DNA from: Kitasatospora sp. SUK 42
GTDB taxonomy: Bacteria > Actinomycetota > Actinomycetes > Streptomycetales > Streptomycetaceae
Length of the DNA: 64,000 bases
Assembly: GCF_015776785.2 (NCBI RefSeq)
Contig: NZ_LFMD02000005.1
Coordinates: 441,053-505,052, forward strand
Direction of reading: 5' to 3'
Made by a program: the position numbers and the translations under genes. The notes under the pieces were generated by a model. The model was given only the letters and a program-made list of their open reading frames with translations. It did not search any database and was not told the DNA's origin. Positions 16,804-24,556 of the stretch are shown piece by piece. Numbering within the stretch: position 1 is the first letter of the stretch; the number at the start of each line of letters is the position of its first letter.

Positions 16804-16950
16804 GGGGAAGTCAACTCCTGTACGCGGCGCGCGGGTGCGCGCGGGGAGCCGCACGGGGTGCGGCGGGGTCGGGTGAACGCGGGAGTTGTGCGCACTGCCT
16901 GCGGGCGTACGGGGGCTCCGAGCCCCGGTGGGCCGGTGACGGGAAAACGG

Positions 16951-17625
16951 TCAGCAGGCAGGCGCGAAGAACGGCGGACCGCGCCGGGGCGCCGGGCTCA
17001 GCACCACGTCCTCGCGGCGCGGCCGCTCACGGTCCGACACCGGCAGCGGCACCCGCAGCACCGGGCGCGCCGGGGCGGGGAGCAGCAGGAGGACCAGCGC
17101 CCGCAGCGGGCGGGCCAGCGACTGGCGCAGCGCGCGCAGCGCCCGGGCCAGGCCCGACAGCGCCGCATCGCCCAGCCGCAGCCAGGCCGAGGCCGCCAGC
17201 GCGATCGCCAGGTGCACCAGCAGGAGCAGCAGCTGGGTCGCGGCGGGCGCCAACTGCCCGGCGTGGCCCAGCGGGCCGCCCAGCAGCGAGCCGTCCATCG
17301 AACCGCCGCCGCAGACCAGCAGGTTGACCCCGCGCGCGGACACGTGCTCGGACAGGATCGGCCCACAGCCGGTCTGGCCCAGGTTGAACGTGGTGTTGAG
17401 CAGCAGCTCGACCGGCACCATCACACCGGAGATGTGCAGCAGCCGCCGCTCCCCGCCGGCCAGCGCGGCCGAGACCAGGAACACGACGGCACTCGCCGTG
17501 GCCACCAGCGACAGCGGCAGCGGGCGACCGGTGATGACCACCTGGCCCAACGCGGCCATCGGCACGGCGAGCGCGGTGAACACCGCGGCCCGCAGGGCCC
17601 TGGTCGCATGGGTGGAGGTCGTCAC
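16951..17625 (-). CDS. Polytopic membrane protein of the oxidative folding cassette (copy 1)
   Basis: A 224-residue protein with about four to five hydrophobic segments and a basic Pro-rich C-terminal tail ending in RRGPPFFAPAC. A loop Cys (TGCGP) and CGGG lie in the middle, possibly redox- or metal-active. GTG at 17625 is chosen because a CATACT box (minus strand, ending at 17633) lies 7 nt upstream, and the paralogue at 40188-40847 has the same arrangement and the same ATRALRAAVF-type beginning. It is first in the set with the DsbA-like and VKOR genes. The family is not one I can name. Confidence 0.75.
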   Translation of the reverse strand: MTTSTHATRALRAAVFTALAVPMAALGQVVITGRPLPLSLVATASAVVFLVSAALAGGERRLLHISGVMVPVELLLNTTFNLGQTGCGPILSEHVSARGVNLLVCGGGSMDGSLLGGPLGHAGQLAPAATQLLLLLVHLAIALAASAWLRLGDAALSGLARALRALRQSLARPLRALVLLLLPAPARPVLRVPLPVSDRERPRREDVVLSPAPRRGPPFFAPAC

Positions 17626-17739
17626 GCCCCGGAGTATGCCATGGCCCTTACACCTCGCACGAGGGCACATCGGCCCTGGACTTCGCGTGACATCCCCTCA
17701 GCGGCCCACGCGCGCTCGACAGCGGTCGCCGCCGGACTC

Positions 17740-17929
17740 GGGCCTGTCCGGCGGATCTTTGCCGGGCCCGCGGCGTCTGAGCACGCACCTCGCCGCGTTG
17801 TCGTCGGTCGCCAATGGCCCCCAGCCTTCGGCCGGGAGGTGCCCCCACCACAGTGGCTCCCTCCTCCGCCTTGCGATGCACGCACTCAGACGCCGCGGTC
17901 TGATCCGACAAGATCCGCCGGACAGGCCC
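17740..17929. mobile_element. 190-bp MITE-like element, copy 1
   Basis: Terminal inverted repeats GGGCCTGTCCGGCGGATC and its complement bound a 190-bp non-coding interior. TA follows the right end. Open frames across it are not credible genes. A shorter copy in the same orientation lies at 18855-18990, on the other side of the CHAD gene. Confidence 0.8.
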
Positions 17930-17976
17930 TAACCTTGAAGTCGTTCCCGGCGACCCCGACGAGGGGGTGGACGCAC

Positions 17977-18855
17977 ATGGCGCGGCCCGAAACCACGGTG
18001 GGACAGGTGCTGCTCGACCGCATCGAGGCCCAGGCGGTGGTGCTGGCCGGACTGGACGACGCCGTCCGGGCGGACGAGCCCGACGCCGTCCACCGGATGC
18101 GGGTCGCCTGCCGGCGGCTGCGCAGCGCCCTGCGGACCTTCCGCCGCTTCCTCGACCCCGGCGCCACCGAGGCCCTGGTCGCCGACCTGCGCTGGCTGGC
18201 CACCGCGCTCGGCCGCGCCCGGGACCGTGAGGTGCTCGCCGAGCGGCTGGCCGCCCAGGCCCGCGAGCTGCCTGCCGACTGCGGACCGGAGCGGATCGCC
18301 GGGGCGCTGGAGCGGTGGGGCGAGACCGAGTACCGCCGGGTGTGGCCCGAGGTGGTCGCCGCCCTCGACAGCCCCCGCCGCCGCGCCCTCGCCGACGCCC
18401 TGACCGCCCTGCTCGCCGAGCCGCCGCTGCGCCCACGGGCCACCCGGGCCGCCCGCCCCGAGCTCTCCCGCATCGCCACCCGGGAGCAGCGCCGCACCGC
18501 CGAACGCGTCCGCTCCGCGCTCGCCGCCGACCCGACGGAGCGCGATCGCGCCCTGCACGAGGCCCGCAAGGCCGCCAAGCGCGCCCGCTACGCGGGCGAG
18601 ACGGCGGCCCTGGCGGTCGGTGCGGCGGCGGAGCGGTACGCGGAACGGATGAAGGCCGTCCAGGAGGTGCTCGGCGAGCACCAGGACGCGGTGGTCGCCG
18701 CCGAGGCCCTGATCGACCAGGCCGTGGCCGGCGGCGAGCCCTTCGGCTACGGCGCGCTCTACGCCCGCCAGCTCGCGGCGGCGGAGGCGGCGCGCGGCCG
18801 GCTCGCGGAGGTGTGGGCGGTCGCGGGGAAGCGGGGGCTGGCGAGGTTCGGTTAG
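17977..18855 (+). CDS. CHAD domain protein
   Basis: A 292-residue helical protein with the conserved His and Arg positions of the CHAD family in VHRMRVACRRLRSALRTF (~residues 37-54) and LHEARKAAKRARYAGE (~194-209). CHAD proteins bind inorganic polyphosphate through these basic residues; many are encoded near polyphosphate enzymes, but none is adjacent here. The ATG follows a GGGGG box. The gene is bracketed by two MITE-like elements, and the last base of its stop codon is the first base of the second one. Confidence 0.9.
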   Translation: MARPETTVGQVLLDRIEAQAVVLAGLDDAVRADEPDAVHRMRVACRRLRSALRTFRRFLDPGATEALVADLRWLATALGRARDREVLAERLAAQARELPADCGPERIAGALERWGETEYRRVWPEVVAALDSPRRRALADALTALLAEPPLRPRATRAARPELSRIATREQRRTAERVRSALAADPTERDRALHEARKAAKRARYAGETAALAVGAAAERYAERMKAVQEVLGEHQDAVVAAEALIDQAVAGGEPFGYGALYARQLAAAEAARGRLAEVWAVAGKRGLARFG

Positions 18856-18990
18856 GGCCTGTCCGGCGGATCCTTGCCGGGACCGCGGCGCGCCCGCAGC
18901 CTTCGGCCGGGAGGTGCCTCCGTCCTCCGCCTCGCGGTGCACGCGCTCGGACGCCGCGGTCTGGTCCGACAAGATCCGCCGGACAGTCCC
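18855..18990. mobile_element. 136-bp MITE-like element, copy 2, with TA on both sides
   Basis: Same terminal inverted repeats and same orientation as 17740-17929, but with two internal deletions. TA occurs at 18853-18854 and 18991-18992, consistent with a TA target duplication. Its first base completes the CHAD TAG stop codon. A further partial left end (GGCCTGTCCGGCGG) follows at 18994-19007 and encodes the last residues of the XRE regulator. Confidence 0.8.
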
Positions 18991-19841
18991 TATGGCCTGT
19001 CCGGCGGCGGGCTCCCGTGCCCGGAGGCGGCGGCGAAGGCGCGGCGGGTGCGGCTGTCGGGCGGGGCGAGGCAGGCGAAGAGGTGGCGGCCCTCCTCGGG
19101 GAGGGGGAGGACGGTGTAGTCCAGGACACCGGTGTCCAGCTCGGGGTGGCGGACGTGCAGGCGGCCGGGGCCGGGTGGGGCGGCGCGGTGGTGGTCCCAG
19201 AGGGCGGCGAAGGCGGGGCTGTCCGCCGACAGCCGGTGGACCAGGGCGAGCAGGGTGCGGTCGCGCGGCCGGTCGGCGTGGTGGGCGCGCAGCGAGGCGA
19301 CGAGGTCGGCGCCGATCGAGCGGTCGGCGGCGACGTTGCCCTGCGAGAGGTCGCGGTGCGGGCAGCAGAAGACCTGCCAGAGCAGGTTGCGCTCGTGCGG
19401 CGGCCTCCGCTCGGGCCGGGCCATCAGCAGGGCGGCGGGGCGGTTCCAGGCCAGCAGGTCGAAGGTGGGGCCGGTGACGAAGGCCGGGGCGGCGTCCAGG
19501 GTGTCCAGCAGGGCGAGGGTGCTCGCCGGTACGGCCGGGGGTTCGGCGGGCGCCGGGGCCGGGCGGTGGTGCAGCGCGGCCAGGCGGTGCAGGTAGGCGC
19601 GCTCGGGCCCGGCGAGTTGCAGGGCCTCGGCGAGGCCGTCGAGGACCGGGCCGGTGGGCACCCGCTGGCGGCCCTGCTCCAGGCGGGCGTAGTAGTCGGG
19701 CGAGATTCCGGCGCGGGCGGCGACCTCCTCGCGGCGCAGCCCGGGGGTGCGGCGGCGCCCGGCCGGGGGAAGGCCCGCGTCGGCGGGCGCGAGTCGGGCG
19801 CGGCGGGCGCGCAGGAAGGCGCCCAGCGGGGTCTCGGGCAT
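18990..19841 (-). CDS. XRE-family regulator with MmyB-like ligand domain
   Basis: A 283-residue protein. Residues ~5-75 contain the helix-turn-helix with LRREEVAARAGISPDYYARLEQGRQ, the signature of the HTH plus MmyB-type sensor proteins. The rest is the MmyB-like ligand-binding domain with the FDLLAWNRPA motif. In Streptomyces such regulators commonly sit divergently beside an SDR gene they control, as here (SDR at 19974). The last few residues (PPPDRP) and the stop lie in a repeat fragment of the MITE-like family, so the original C-terminus may have been altered. Confidence 0.88.
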   Translation of the reverse strand: MPETPLGAFLRARRARLAPADAGLPPAGRRRTPGLRREEVAARAGISPDYYARLEQGRQRVPTGPVLDGLAEALQLAGPERAYLHRLAALHHRPAPAPAEPPAVPASTLALLDTLDAAPAFVTGPTFDLLAWNRPAALLMARPERRPPHERNLLWQVFCCPHRDLSQGNVAADRSIGADLVASLRAHHADRPRDRTLLALVHRLSADSPAFAALWDHHRAAPPGPGRLHVRHPELDTGVLDYTVLPLPEEGRHLFACLAPPDSRTRRAFAAASGHGSPPPDRP

Positions 19842-19874
19842 GCGCGCCACGCTGCCACAGCCGGGGCGGGTTAA

Positions 19875-19885
19875 CCAGGACCTGG
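19875..19885. promoter_or_regulatory. CCAGG-A-CCTGG inverted repeat between regulator and SDR
   Basis: A perfect 5+5 inverted repeat within the 132-bp divergent intergenic region. It is a candidate operator for the XRE regulator. Confidence 0.4.
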
Positions 19886-19973
19886 CCGTCCCAGGCTGAC
19901 CGTTCCCGGGCCGGCCGTTCCGGGGAGGGACCGGCCGCTGGTGGGCGGGCGGAGGCGGCGGCAGGCTCGCCGC

Positions 19974-20747
19974 ATGGGACTTCTCGACGACAAGGTCACG
20001 ATCGTCACCGGCGCCGGCCGGGGCATCGGCGCGACCGCCGCCCGGCTGTTCGCCCGGGAGGGGGCGCTGCTGGTGCTCGCCGCCCGCTCCGGGCCCGAGG
20101 TGGCGGTGCTGGCCGAAGAGCTGTGCGCGACCGGCGCCGAGGCGGTGGCGGTCGCGGCCGACCTGACCACGGCGGAGGGCGCCGGGCGGGCGGTGGACGC
20201 GGCACTGAAGGCCTACGGGCGCCTGGACGCGGCCTTCGACAACGCGGGCAACGGGCTGGTGCCCGCGCCGCTCGCCGAGCGCTCGGAGGCGGAGTGGGAC
20301 GACACCCACGCGCTCAACCTGCGCGGTACGTGGCTCTGCCTGCGGGCTCAGCTGCGGGCGATGGCGGCGTCCGGGCGCGGTGGCGCGGTGGTGCTCAACT
20401 CCGGTGTGGGGGCGCTGGTCGGGGGGTTCGGCGACGGCGCCCAGCAGGCCGCCAAGCACGGCCTGACCGGGCTGGTGAAGGCGGCCACCGCCGACTACGC
20501 CCGGCACGGAATCCGGGTCAACGCCGTCGCCCCCGGGGTGGTGCGCACGCCGGGGAGCGAGCCGTACTTCGCGGCGGGCCCGGAGTTCGCCGCGCTGGTG
20601 GCCCGCTCGACCCCGCTGGGCCGGCCGGGGCTGGACGTCGAGGTGGCCGAGGCGGCGGCCTGGCTGCTGAGCGACCGGGCCTCCTACGTCGCGGGCGTGA
20701 CCCTGCCGGTGGACGGCGGGATCACCGCCACCCGGCGGTTCGACTGA
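19974..20747 (+). CDS. Short-chain dehydrogenase/reductase with altered active site
   Basis: A 257-residue Rossmann protein. The cofactor motif TGAGRGIG (~residues 12-19) and the NAGNG strand are intact, as is the catalytic-position Ser in VVLNSGVG. The Y-x-x-x-K pair is not: the segment reads GAQQAAKHG, with Gln where the catalytic Tyr belongs and the Lys retained. Classical NAD(P) oxidoreduction is thus doubtful unless another residue serves. The C-terminal GVTLPVDGG block is typical. The gene is divergent from the XRE/MmyB regulator, its probable controller. Confidence 0.88.
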   Translation: MGLLDDKVTIVTGAGRGIGATAARLFAREGALLVLAARSGPEVAVLAEELCATGAEAVAVAADLTTAEGAGRAVDAALKAYGRLDAAFDNAGNGLVPAPLAERSEAEWDDTHALNLRGTWLCLRAQLRAMAASGRGGAVVLNSGVGALVGGFGDGAQQAAKHGLTGLVKAATADYARHGIRVNAVAPGVVRTPGSEPYFAAGPEFAALVARSTPLGRPGLDVEVAEAAAWLLSDRASYVAGVTLPVDGGITATRRFD

Positions 20748-20750
20748 CCC

Positions 20751-21524
20751 CTAACGGGGGCTGAGCCCCGCGGAGCGGGCCGCGTCGCGCAGCAGGTCCC
20801 GGAGCATGGGGGTGGTCAGGCGGCCGGTGTTGGTGTTGCGCGGGCTCACGTGGTAGCAGCCGTACAGCCGCAGGTCCGGGCCGCCGTCGTCGGCGGGGAG
20901 GGTGACCTGGGCGGCGTGGCCGAAGGCCGGGCGGGGGCGGGGGACCCGCCAGCCGGCGTCCGCGATCGCCGGCAGCGTGGCCTGCCAGGCGAAGGCGCCG
21001 AGGGCGACGACCGTCCGTACGGTGGGGCGCAGCAGCTGGAGTTCGCGGGTGATCCAGGGGCGGCAGGTGTCGCGCTCGGTCGGGTTGGGCTTGTTGTCGG
21101 GCGGGGCGCAGCGGACCGGGTCGGTGATCCGCACGCCGTACAGCTCCAGCCCGTCGCCGTGGCGGACGGATTCGGGGCGGTTGGCGAGCCCGAGGTCGTA
21201 GAGGACGGCGTAGAGCAGGTCGCCCGAGGGATCGCCGGTGAAGATCCGGCCGGTGCGGTTGCCGCCGTGGGCGGCGGGGGCGAGGCCGACCAGGACGAGC
21301 GGGGCGTCCGGCGGGCCGAAGCCGGGGATGGGGCGGGCCCAGTAGTCCCAGTCCTGGTAGGCGCGGCGCTTGGTGCGGGCGGTCTCCTCGCGCCACTCGA
21401 CCAGCCGGGGGCAGGCGCGGCAGTCGGTGACGACGCGGTCCAGCGCGGTGAGTCCGGTGACGCGGGCGGCGGCCTCGGCGGGGTGACGCGGGTCGCCGGG
21501 GTCGTCGGCGGGGGACTGCGGCAT
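20751..21524 (-). CDS. udgB: Family 5 uracil-DNA glycosylase (Fe-S type)
   Basis: A 257-residue DNA repair enzyme. It contains Fe-S ligand cysteines in DCRACPRL (~residues 34-41), the motif GLAPAAHGGNRTGRIFTGD of family 5 enzymes, which lack the polar catalytic residue of family 1, and the C-terminal CYHVSPRNTNTGRLT block. Family 5 proteins remove uracil and some deaminated purines. A TAGGAT box ends 7 nt before the ATG, implying a leaderless mRNA; the MITE-like element at 21538 abuts this box on its upstream side. Confidence 0.9.
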   Translation of the reverse strand: MPQSPADDPGDPRHPAEAAARVTGLTALDRVVTDCRACPRLVEWREETARTKRRAYQDWDYWARPIPGFGPPDAPLVLVGLAPAAHGGNRTGRIFTGDPSGDLLYAVLYDLGLANRPESVRHGDGLELYGVRITDPVRCAPPDNKPNPTERDTCRPWITRELQLLRPTVRTVVALGAFAWQATLPAIADAGWRVPRPRPAFGHAAQVTLPADDGGPDLRLYGCYHVSPRNTNTGRLTTPMLRDLLRDAARSAGLSPR

Positions 21525-21537
21525 GTGCCCGATCCTA

Positions 21538-21595
21538 GGGCCTGTCTTCGAACTCCCGTCGTCCGCCCGGAGGGCGGGAGTTCGAAGACAGGCCC
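21538..21595. mobile_element. 58-bp MITE-like element with 20-bp perfect terminal repeats
   Basis: The arms GGGCCTGTCTTCGAACTCCC and its exact complement bound an 18-bp centre that can itself pair. TA precedes the left end. As RNA it would form a very stable hairpin. It shares the GGGCCTGTC terminus and TA flank with the elements at 17740 and 18855, and its left end recurs at 14556. Confidence 0.85.
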
Positions 21596-21731
21596 TTGGG
21601 CCTGCCGGCGTTCGGCCCGGCGCCGCGCGGGCAGGCGTAGCGTGGAATCAGTTGCTCCGGCGGTCCCCGGCTCGGCCGGGTCGGCGGCGGCCGGAGGCGC
21701 CGGTGTGCGCGCAGGCCGCGAGGAGGCCGCG

Positions 21732-22736
21732 ATGATCGTCGATGCGGTGCTGGGGGCTCTCGGGGGGCTGGCCGGGTTGGGGGCGCTGTGGGCCGGGCTG
21801 AGCATCCGGGTCGTCCAGCAGTTCCAGAGGGGCGTGGTGTTCCGCTTCGGACGGGTGCGCGATGAGGTCCGCCAGCCGGGGCTGGTCGCGCTGGTGCCGA
21901 TCGCGGACCGGCTGCGCCGGGTGAACGTGCAGATCGTCACGATGCCGATCCCGGCGCAGGAAGGCATCACCCGGGACAACGTGACCGTGCGGGTGGACGC
22001 GGTGGTGTACTTCCGGGTGCTGGACCCGGTCAAGGCGACGGTCAACGTGCAGGACTACAACTTCGCGATCTCCCAGGTCGCGCAGACCTCGCTGCGGTCG
22101 ATCATCGGCAAGAGCGAGCTGGACGACCTGCTGGCCAACCGCGAACCGATCAACCAGGGGCTGGAGTTGATGATCGACAGCCCGGCGCTCGGCTGGGGCA
22201 TCCAGATCGACCGGGTGGAGATCAAGGACGTCGCCCTGCCGGAGTCGATGAAGCGCTCGATCGCGCGCCAGGCGGAGGCCGAGCGGGAGCGGCGGGCGCG
22301 GATCATCACGGCGGACGGCGAGTACCAGGCCTCGGCGCGGCTGTCGGAGGCGGCGGCGGTGATGAGCGCGACCCCGTCGGCGCTCCAACTGCGGCTGTTG
22401 CAGACCGTGGTGGAGGTGGCGGCGGAGAAGAACTCGACGCTGGTGCTGCCGTTCCCGGTGGAGCTGCTGCGGTTCCTGGACACCGCGACCGAGTCCCAGC
22501 AGCGGGACCTGCTGGCGGCCGCCGCGGTCTCGGCCGCGGCGAAGGCGGCCGAGGGCGTCGTGGAGGGCGGCGAGGCCCCGGAGCCCGAGCTCGACCGGGA
22601 GCAGCCCCAGCACGAACTCCCGCCGCTGGAGGATCTGTTGTCCCGCTCGCCGTTGGAGGACGAGGACCTCGGGGACGGGCTTCCGGAGGAGGGCGGGCAG
22701 CCGACGGAACGCACGGAACCGGGTGCGGCCGCCTGA
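21732..22736 (+). CDS. Slipin/SPFH (band 7) membrane protein
   Basis: A 334-residue protein with one N-terminal membrane segment (residues 2-24) and the SPFH domain (~30-190), including VVQQFQRGVVFRFGRV and the slipin motif RDNVTVRVDAVVYFRV. The region ~195-260 is a helical Ala/Glu/Arg-rich tail, and the last 60 residues are acidic and disordered. Slipins oligomerise at the membrane and often pair with NfeD proteases, but no NfeD gene is adjacent. The ATG follows an AGGAGG box. The CBS gene is 83 bp downstream and may be co-expressed. Confidence 0.9.
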   Translation: MIVDAVLGALGGLAGLGALWAGLSIRVVQQFQRGVVFRFGRVRDEVRQPGLVALVPIADRLRRVNVQIVTMPIPAQEGITRDNVTVRVDAVVYFRVLDPVKATVNVQDYNFAISQVAQTSLRSIIGKSELDDLLANREPINQGLELMIDSPALGWGIQIDRVEIKDVALPESMKRSIARQAEAERERRARIITADGEYQASARLSEAAAVMSATPSALQLRLLQTVVEVAAEKNSTLVLPFPVELLRFLDTATESQQRDLLAAAAVSAAAKAAEGVVEGGEAPEPELDREQPQHELPPLEDLLSRSPLEDEDLGDGLPEEGGQPTERTEPGAAA

Positions 22737-22819
22737 GCGGGCGCGGCACCCCGGTGGCGTCCGGCAGCAGCCCGGACCACGATGGACGAGAGGGAGAACT
22801 CCAGGTCAGGAGGCGGACC

Positions 22820-23263
22820 ATGACCAGAGCCGGCGACATCATGCACCCGGGCGCGGAGTGCATCCGAGAGCACGAGACGCTCGCGGCCGCTGCCCGGATC
22901 ATGCGGGAACGAGATGTGGGCGCCCTGCCCATCTGCGGGGTGGGCGACAAGCTGGTGGGCATCGTGACCGACCGCGACATCGTGCTGCGCTGCGTCGCCG
23001 AGGGACGTGACCCGGCGACGGTCATGGCGGGCGAGTTGGCGCAGGGGCGGCCTATGACGGTGGAGGCGGACGAGGACTGCGAGCAGGTGCTGCGGGTGAT
23101 GGAGCAGTACCAGGTCCGCCGGCTGCCGGTGATCAACCACCCCGAGCACAAGCTGGTCGGCATGATCAGCGAGGCGGACATCGCGCGCGGGCTGCCGCAG
23201 GCCCGGGTCGCGGAGTTCGTGTCGGCGGTCTGCGCGGAGGAGGCTCCGACGGCGAAGGCCTGA
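22820..23263 (+). CDS. CBS-domain pair protein
   Basis: A 147-residue protein made almost entirely of two CBS domains: DIMHPGAECIREHETLA through GIVTDRDI, then the second ending GMISEADIA. CBS pairs bind adenosine nucleotides and act as energy or stress sensors; stand-alone versions such as this are abundant in actinobacteria. AGGAGG precedes the ATG. Confidence 0.9.
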   Translation: MTRAGDIMHPGAECIREHETLAAAARIMRERDVGALPICGVGDKLVGIVTDRDIVLRCVAEGRDPATVMAGELAQGRPMTVEADEDCEQVLRVMEQYQVRRLPVINHPEHKLVGMISEADIARGLPQARVAEFVSAVCAEEAPTAKA

Positions 23264-23331
23264 CGGCGCGGACGGAACGGCGAGGCCGGAACGGCGGGCG
23301 GGCGGTTCGAGTGCGGGCTGCCCGTCCGGCG

Positions 23332-23952
23332 TCAGGGCGTGGCCAGGCTGTCCAGGTGGCGGTGGAGCACCTCGCGCAGCGCGTCCGGGCCGACCAGGTC
23401 GGGGTACTGGACGGCCTGGAGGGTGAGGCCGTCCAGGAGTGCGGAGAGGCGGCGGGTCTCGACGGCGAGGTCGAGGCCGGGGGCCAGGCCGCCGGAGCGC
23501 TCGGCCTCGACCAGGACGCGTCGGACGAGCGCGTCCAGGCCGGTCTGCATCTCGGCGGCGCGGGGCCGTAGTTCGGGCCGGGTGCGGGCGGCGGTGACGA
23601 AGGAGATCCAGAGCGCGGACTCCTCCCGGCGCTCGGCGTCCAGCGGGAGGGTCTCGGCGAGCAGCCGCGCGGTCTGTTCGCGCCGGTCGGCGCCGGGCGC
23701 CGGGGCCGGGTCGAGCAGGGCGCGGGCGTGGGTGCGGATCCGGGCGTCGATCCGGCGGGCCAGCTCCTGCATCGCGAAGATCATCAGCTCGGAGCCGCCG
23801 GCGAAGTAGTGCCGCACCGAGCCGATGGCGAGTCCGGCCTCCTCGGCGACGTTGCGCAGCGAGGCGTGTTCCAGGCCCTCCCGGGCGGCGACGCGCAGGA
23901 CGGCGTCGGCGACGGCCTGGCGGCGTTCCACGGGGTCGACGATCTTCGGCAT
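23332..23952 (-). CDS. TetR-family transcriptional regulator
   Basis: A 206-residue protein. The HTH (residues ~10-55) includes LRNVAEEAGLAIGSVRHYFAGG; the remainder is the helical ligand-binding and dimer domain. A TATAAC box ends 6 nt before the ATG. Two near-identical 16-bp dyads overlap the divergent promoter region, so it probably represses itself and the membrane protein gene at 24026. Confidence 0.92.
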   Translation of the reverse strand: MPKIVDPVERRQAVADAVLRVAAREGLEHASLRNVAEEAGLAIGSVRHYFAGGSELMIFAMQELARRIDARIRTHARALLDPAPAPGADRREQTARLLAETLPLDAERREESALWISFVTAARTRPELRPRAAEMQTGLDALVRRVLVEAERSGGLAPGLDLAVETRRLSALLDGLTLQAVQYPDLVGPDALREVLHRHLDSLATP

Positions 23953-23962
23953 GTTGCCGTTA

Positions 23963-24005
23963 TAGCACGGGCGAGCTAAATTGCTGATTTAGCACGGTCA
24001 AGCTA
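23963..24005. promoter_or_regulatory. Two TetR operator dyads, TAGC-N8-GCTA
   Basis: TAGCACGGGCGAGCTA (23963-23978) and TAGCACGGTCAAGCTA (23990-24005) are 27 bp apart centre to centre. The first overlaps the -10 of the TetR gene, the second the TATAAA box of the membrane protein gene, as expected for repression of both. Confidence 0.75.
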
Positions 24006-24025
24006 TAAAAACTCGGGGAGCAGGG

Positions 24026-24538
24026 ATGAACAACTGGCTGCACGTGGCGCTGATCGCCGCCGTGGTCGTCGTGGTCGTGGTCCGGCGGCTGCGCGGCGAA
24101 CCGCTCAACGCCCGGGACCTCTTCGCGCCGCCGGTGGTGCTCACCGGCCTCGGCCTGTGGGCGCTGTCGCGGCACCACGGCCTCGGCGCGGGCGACTACG
24201 CCTGGGTGGCGGCGGGCGCCGCGCTCGGCACCGCGCTCGGGGCGGTCCGCGGCGCCACCATCCGGGTCTACGAGCGCGAGGGGGCGCTGTGGCAGCGCTA
24301 CACCGGCCGGACCTTCCTGGTGGCCGCGGTCTCGCTGGCCGTGACGGCCGGCTTCGCCATGGCCGCAGGGCACTTCGGACTCGCCCCCGACGCCCGACCG
24401 GTCCAACTGTCGATCGGCGTGGGCTTCCTGGGCGAGGCGCTGGTGGTCGGCTACCGCGCGCTCTCCTCCGGCACCCCGTTCGCACCCGAGCGGCGGGACG
24501 CCGGGTCCTGGCGGGATTCGGGCCGGGCCGGTCGGTGA
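24026..24538 (+). CDS. Membrane protein, DUF1453-like, under TetR control
   Basis: A 170-residue protein with about four membrane segments: residues 4-19 (Val-rich), ~33-47, ~55-70 and ~95-115, with a fifth possible at ~127-145. A conserved short element R-V-Y-E-R-E-G-A-L-W-Q-R-Y lies in the middle loop, typical of the DUF1453/CcdC-like proteins. Function is unknown. It is divergent from the TetR gene; its promoter carries the second operator dyad. Confidence 0.75.
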   Translation: MNNWLHVALIAAVVVVVVVRRLRGEPLNARDLFAPPVVLTGLGLWALSRHHGLGAGDYAWVAAGAALGTALGAVRGATIRVYEREGALWQRYTGRTFLVAAVSLAVTAGFAMAAGHFGLAPDARPVQLSIGVGFLGEALVVGYRALSSGTPFAPERRDAGSWRDSGRAGR

Positions 24539-24556
24539 CCGGCCCGGCCGCGCTCC

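Noticed and set aside
17622..19129. Long open frames crossing the 17740 and 18855 elements, often containing the pattern VRRILSDQTAASE
   Set aside because: They are read-throughs of non-coding MITE-like repeats on the strand opposite the CHAD gene; codon use is not genic and no RBS is present.
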